From assembly GCA_900541865.1 (NCBI GenBank), contig UQLO01000002.1:1-64000 (forward strand): 64,000 nt of DNA, read 5' to 3'. Numbering within the stretch: the first letter of the stretch is position 1; each line of letters begins with the position of its first letter. This document shows positions 62,173-64,000 of this stretch, piece by piece. The translations under genes were made by a program, and so were the position numbers. A model generated the notes under the pieces. It had not been told where the DNA came from. It searched no databases and saw only the letters and a program-made list of their open reading frames with translations. The stretch comes from an uncultured Porphyromonadaceae bacterium (GTDB taxonomy: Bacteria > Bacteroidota > Bacteroidia > Bacteroidales > Muribaculaceae).

Positions 62173-62730
62173 ATGAAGAAAATTATTGTAGCCGCCGCCC
62201 TCGCTGCCGGCCTCCTCTGCACCACCGGTGTTTCCGCCAAGAACCCCAACGCCCGAAACCTCAACCGCCAGGTGGCAACTTGCGCACAGACCGCCGACTC
62301 CTGCACCGGCCAGCGCCCCGACGGTGCTCCCCGCTTCAACCCCTTCGAGGGCATCACCCTGACCACCGAACAGCAGACCGCCATCGACAACCTCCAGAAC
62401 CAGCGCCGTCAGGCCCGCGAGACCGCTCGCCGCGATGGCCGCCAGGAACGCGACCAGCGCCAGCAGGCTGCCCGCGAAAACGGTCAGCAGGAGCGCCGCG
62501 ACTACCTCAACCAGATCAAGGGCATCCTCACCCCCGAGCAGTACGTGACCTTCCTGGAGAACAGCTTCCTCAACGCTCCCGGCCCGCGTGACCGCGACGG
62601 CCACCGCGGACACGACATGCGCCGCGAAGGCCGCGACCGCCGCGAAGCACGCCGCGTTCAGGGCAACCGCGTTGAGCGCGCCGCCGGCGCCGCCGTCGAA
62701 GCTGCAGCCACCCAGGCAACTTCCCGCTGA
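62173..62730 (+). CDS. Spy/CpxP-like periplasmic LTxxQ protein
   Basis: 185 residues from the ATG at 62173 with a signal peptide (MKKIIVAAALAAGLLCTTGVSA). Two LTxxQ-type motifs are present: LTTEQQTAI (about 57-65) and LTPEQYVTF (about 119-127), separated by an Arg- and Gln-rich helical stretch. The tail is rich in Arg, Asp and Gly and then Ala. Spy/CpxP-like proteins are periplasmic chaperones or sensors induced by envelope stress. The Arg-rich linker is unusually long. Confidence 0.75.
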   Translation: MKKIIVAAALAAGLLCTTGVSAKNPNARNLNRQVATCAQTADSCTGQRPDGAPRFNPFEGITLTTEQQTAIDNLQNQRRQARETARRDGRQERDQRQQAARENGQQERRDYLNQIKGILTPEQYVTFLENSFLNAPGPRDRDGHRGHDMRREGRDRREARRVQGNRVERAAGAAVEAAATQATSR

Positions 62731-62752
62731 CCATACCTTAATATATATAGAC

Positions 62753-62787
62753 CGCCAAGCCCCGAGCACTCCGCCCGGGGCTTGGCG
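62753..62787 (+). terminator. Terminator-like hairpin between the Spy-like gene and serC
   Basis: Twelve-pair stem CGCCAAGCCCCG / CGGGGCTTGGCG with an 11-base loop, 22 bases after the Spy-like stop. It lacks a T run (CTTACC follows), so termination may be partial or factor-assisted. Confidence 0.6.
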
Positions 62788-62816
62788 CTTACCGCCGAAT
62801 AAAAAAGCGGTTGAGG

Positions 62817-62848
62817 TTTGGAAGTTTGGAATAAGTTGCATAAATTTG
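62817..62848 (+). promoter_or_regulatory. Promoter before serC
   Basis: TTTG at 62817-62820, 20-base spacer, TAAATTTG at 62841-62848: full consensus. Start near 62855, about 53 nt before the ATG at 62908. Confidence 0.65.
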
Positions 62849-62907
62849 CGATGCCGTAGAAAGCAAGCGGCGCCATAACCGAACCAGTAACCCTAAAGCT
62901 ACATCTA

Positions 62908-63987
62908 ATGAAGATTCACAACTTCTACGCCGGGCCGTCTATCCTGAGCGAGTACACCATTCAGAATACCGCGGACGCCATTCTTAACTTTGCCGGAACA
63001 GGCTTGTCGGTGCTCGAGGTGAGCCACCGCAGCAAAGAGTTTCAGGCTGTAATCGACGAGGCCACCGCTCTTGTAAAAGAGCTTCTCGCCATCCCGGAAG
63101 GCTTCAGCGTGCTCTGGCTGGGCGGAGGCGCTTCCCTGCAGTTCTGCATGATGCCCTACAACTTCCTTGCCCGCAAAGCAAGCTTCCTGGACACCGGCAC
63201 CTGGGCCTCCAACGCCATCAAGGAAGCACGCCTCTTCGGCGAGGTCGACGTTGTGGCTTCCTCCAAGGAGGCCGGCTACACCTATATCCCCAAAGGCTTC
63301 ACCGTGCCGGCCGACTCGGACTACTTCCACTACACCTCCAACAACACCATCTACGGCACCGAAATACGCACCGAGCCGGACGTTCCCTGCCGCCTTATCG
63401 CCGACATGAGCTCCGACATCTTCTCGCGTCCCATTGACTTCACTAACTACGACGCCATCTACGCCGGCGCTCAGAAGAACCTGGCTCCGGCCGGCGTGAC
63501 TCTGGTGATTGTGCGCGACGAAGCTCTCGGCAAGGTCGACCGTCCCATTCCCACCATGCTCGACTATCGCACCCACATCAAGAAGGGTTCGATGTTCAAC
63601 ACTCCGCCCGTGCTCCCCATCTTCTCTGCCCTGCAGACGCTGCGCTACTACAAGCAGCTGGGCGGCATCGCCGAGCTGGAGCGCCGCGACCTCGAGAAGG
63701 CCGCCGTGCTCTACAAGGCTATCGATGAGAGCGGTATGTTCACCGGCACCGTCACCGATCCGGCCGACCGCTCCATCATGAACGTTTGCTTCGTGATGAC
63801 TCCGGAGTACAAGGAGCTGGAGGCCGACTTCGTCGACTTCTGCAAAGCTCGCGGCATAGTCGGCATCAAGGGCCATCGCAGCGTGGGCGGCTTCCGCGCT
63901 TCGCTCTACAATGCTCTGCCTCTAGAGAGCGTGAACGTGCTCGTTGAGGCTATGCGCGACTTCGAGGCTACACACTCCAAAAACTGA
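62908..63987 (+). CDS. serC: Phosphoserine aminotransferase SerC
   Basis: PLP enzyme converting 3-phosphohydroxypyruvate to phosphoserine in serine synthesis, and also used for vitamin B6 synthesis. 359 residues. N-terminal NFYAGPSILSEYT; EVSHRSKEF; LWLGGGASLQF; the PLP Lys in YAGAQKNLAPAGVT; and the C-terminal GIKGHRSVGGFRASLYNA. The gene is complete and ends 13 bases before the window edge. In many Bacteroidales serA follows, but that lies outside this window. Confidence 0.96.
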   Translation: MKIHNFYAGPSILSEYTIQNTADAILNFAGTGLSVLEVSHRSKEFQAVIDEATALVKELLAIPEGFSVLWLGGGASLQFCMMPYNFLARKASFLDTGTWASNAIKEARLFGEVDVVASSKEAGYTYIPKGFTVPADSDYFHYTSNNTIYGTEIRTEPDVPCRLIADMSSDIFSRPIDFTNYDAIYAGAQKNLAPAGVTLVIVRDEALGKVDRPIPTMLDYRTHIKKGSMFNTPPVLPIFSALQTLRYYKQLGGIAELERRDLEKAAVLYKAIDESGMFTGTVTDPADRSIMNVCFVMTPEYKELEADFVDFCKARGIVGIKGHRSVGGFRASLYNALPLESVNVLVEAMRDFEATHSKN

Positions 63988-64000
63988 ACCGCATAAACCC

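Overview
The window reads as a chromosomal segment of a fairly G+C-rich member of the Bacteroidales, most likely Muribaculaceae-like. Reasons: promoters of the Bacteroidetes type (TTTG, about 20 bases, TAnnTTTG) lie before many genes; there is a giant SprA (type IX secretion translocon), DUF5723 and DUF2807 envelope proteins, a C10 (streptopain-like) lipoprotein protease, and a MurT/MurK/MurQ system of the kind known from Tannerella. I saw no rRNA, tRNA, CRISPR array, phage or transposase gene. The species call is inference from gene content.

Layout. 1-4.5 kb: cdaA (c-di-AMP synthase) with a ClC channel, then queA and zupT from divergent promoters. 4.6-6.7 kb: an A+T-rich insert with a C10 protease lipoprotein and a small overlapping lipoprotein. 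6.9-14.3 kb: sprA. 14.3-16.7 kb: a lipoprotein gene thrown out of frame by a run of nine G, flanked on both sides by palindromic, REP/MITE-like repeats. 16.7-20 kb: an operon of a large lipoprotein and a DUF5723 protein. 20.3-25 kb: a secreted beta-propeller protein and a 1257-residue amidase with a sorting-type C-terminus.

25.1-43.6 kb holds the most striking unit: twelve genes on the minus strand, nearly all overlapping or closely spaced, behind one promoter-like site. They encode a secreted amidase, a GT2 glycosyltransferase, a DUF4922 HIT-like protein, a SpoIID/LytB protein, AmpG, NamZ (exo-muramidase), an FAD/Fe-S D-lactate-type dehydrogenase, MurT, MurK, MurQ, an SGNH esterase and a helicase-exonuclease fusion. 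Read together this is a murein salvage operon: peptidoglycan is trimmed outside the inner membrane, muropeptides and MurNAc are imported, MurNAc is phosphorylated and cleaved to GlcNAc-6-P plus D-lactate, and the D-lactate is oxidised. The GT2 and DUF4922 members have no known role in that pathway and are the best candidates for new biochemistry.

43.8-53.4 kb: pfkA with its own promoter and terminator, then a six-gene minus-strand operon (ilvA, a secreted C1B peptidase, a SPOR-like lipoprotein, a receiver/PPDK-ATP-grasp hybrid, a coiled-coil protein ending in a sliding-clamp-like QLSLF motif, and an iron alcohol dehydrogenase). 53.5-64 kb: mostly housekeeping genes (EamA transporter, manA, MBL hydrolase, rsmG, cvfB-like, flippase, DUF2807, dusB, thioredoxin-like, Spy-like, serC). 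Upstream of dusB is a compact promoter-to-terminator unit that probably makes a small RNA or leader.
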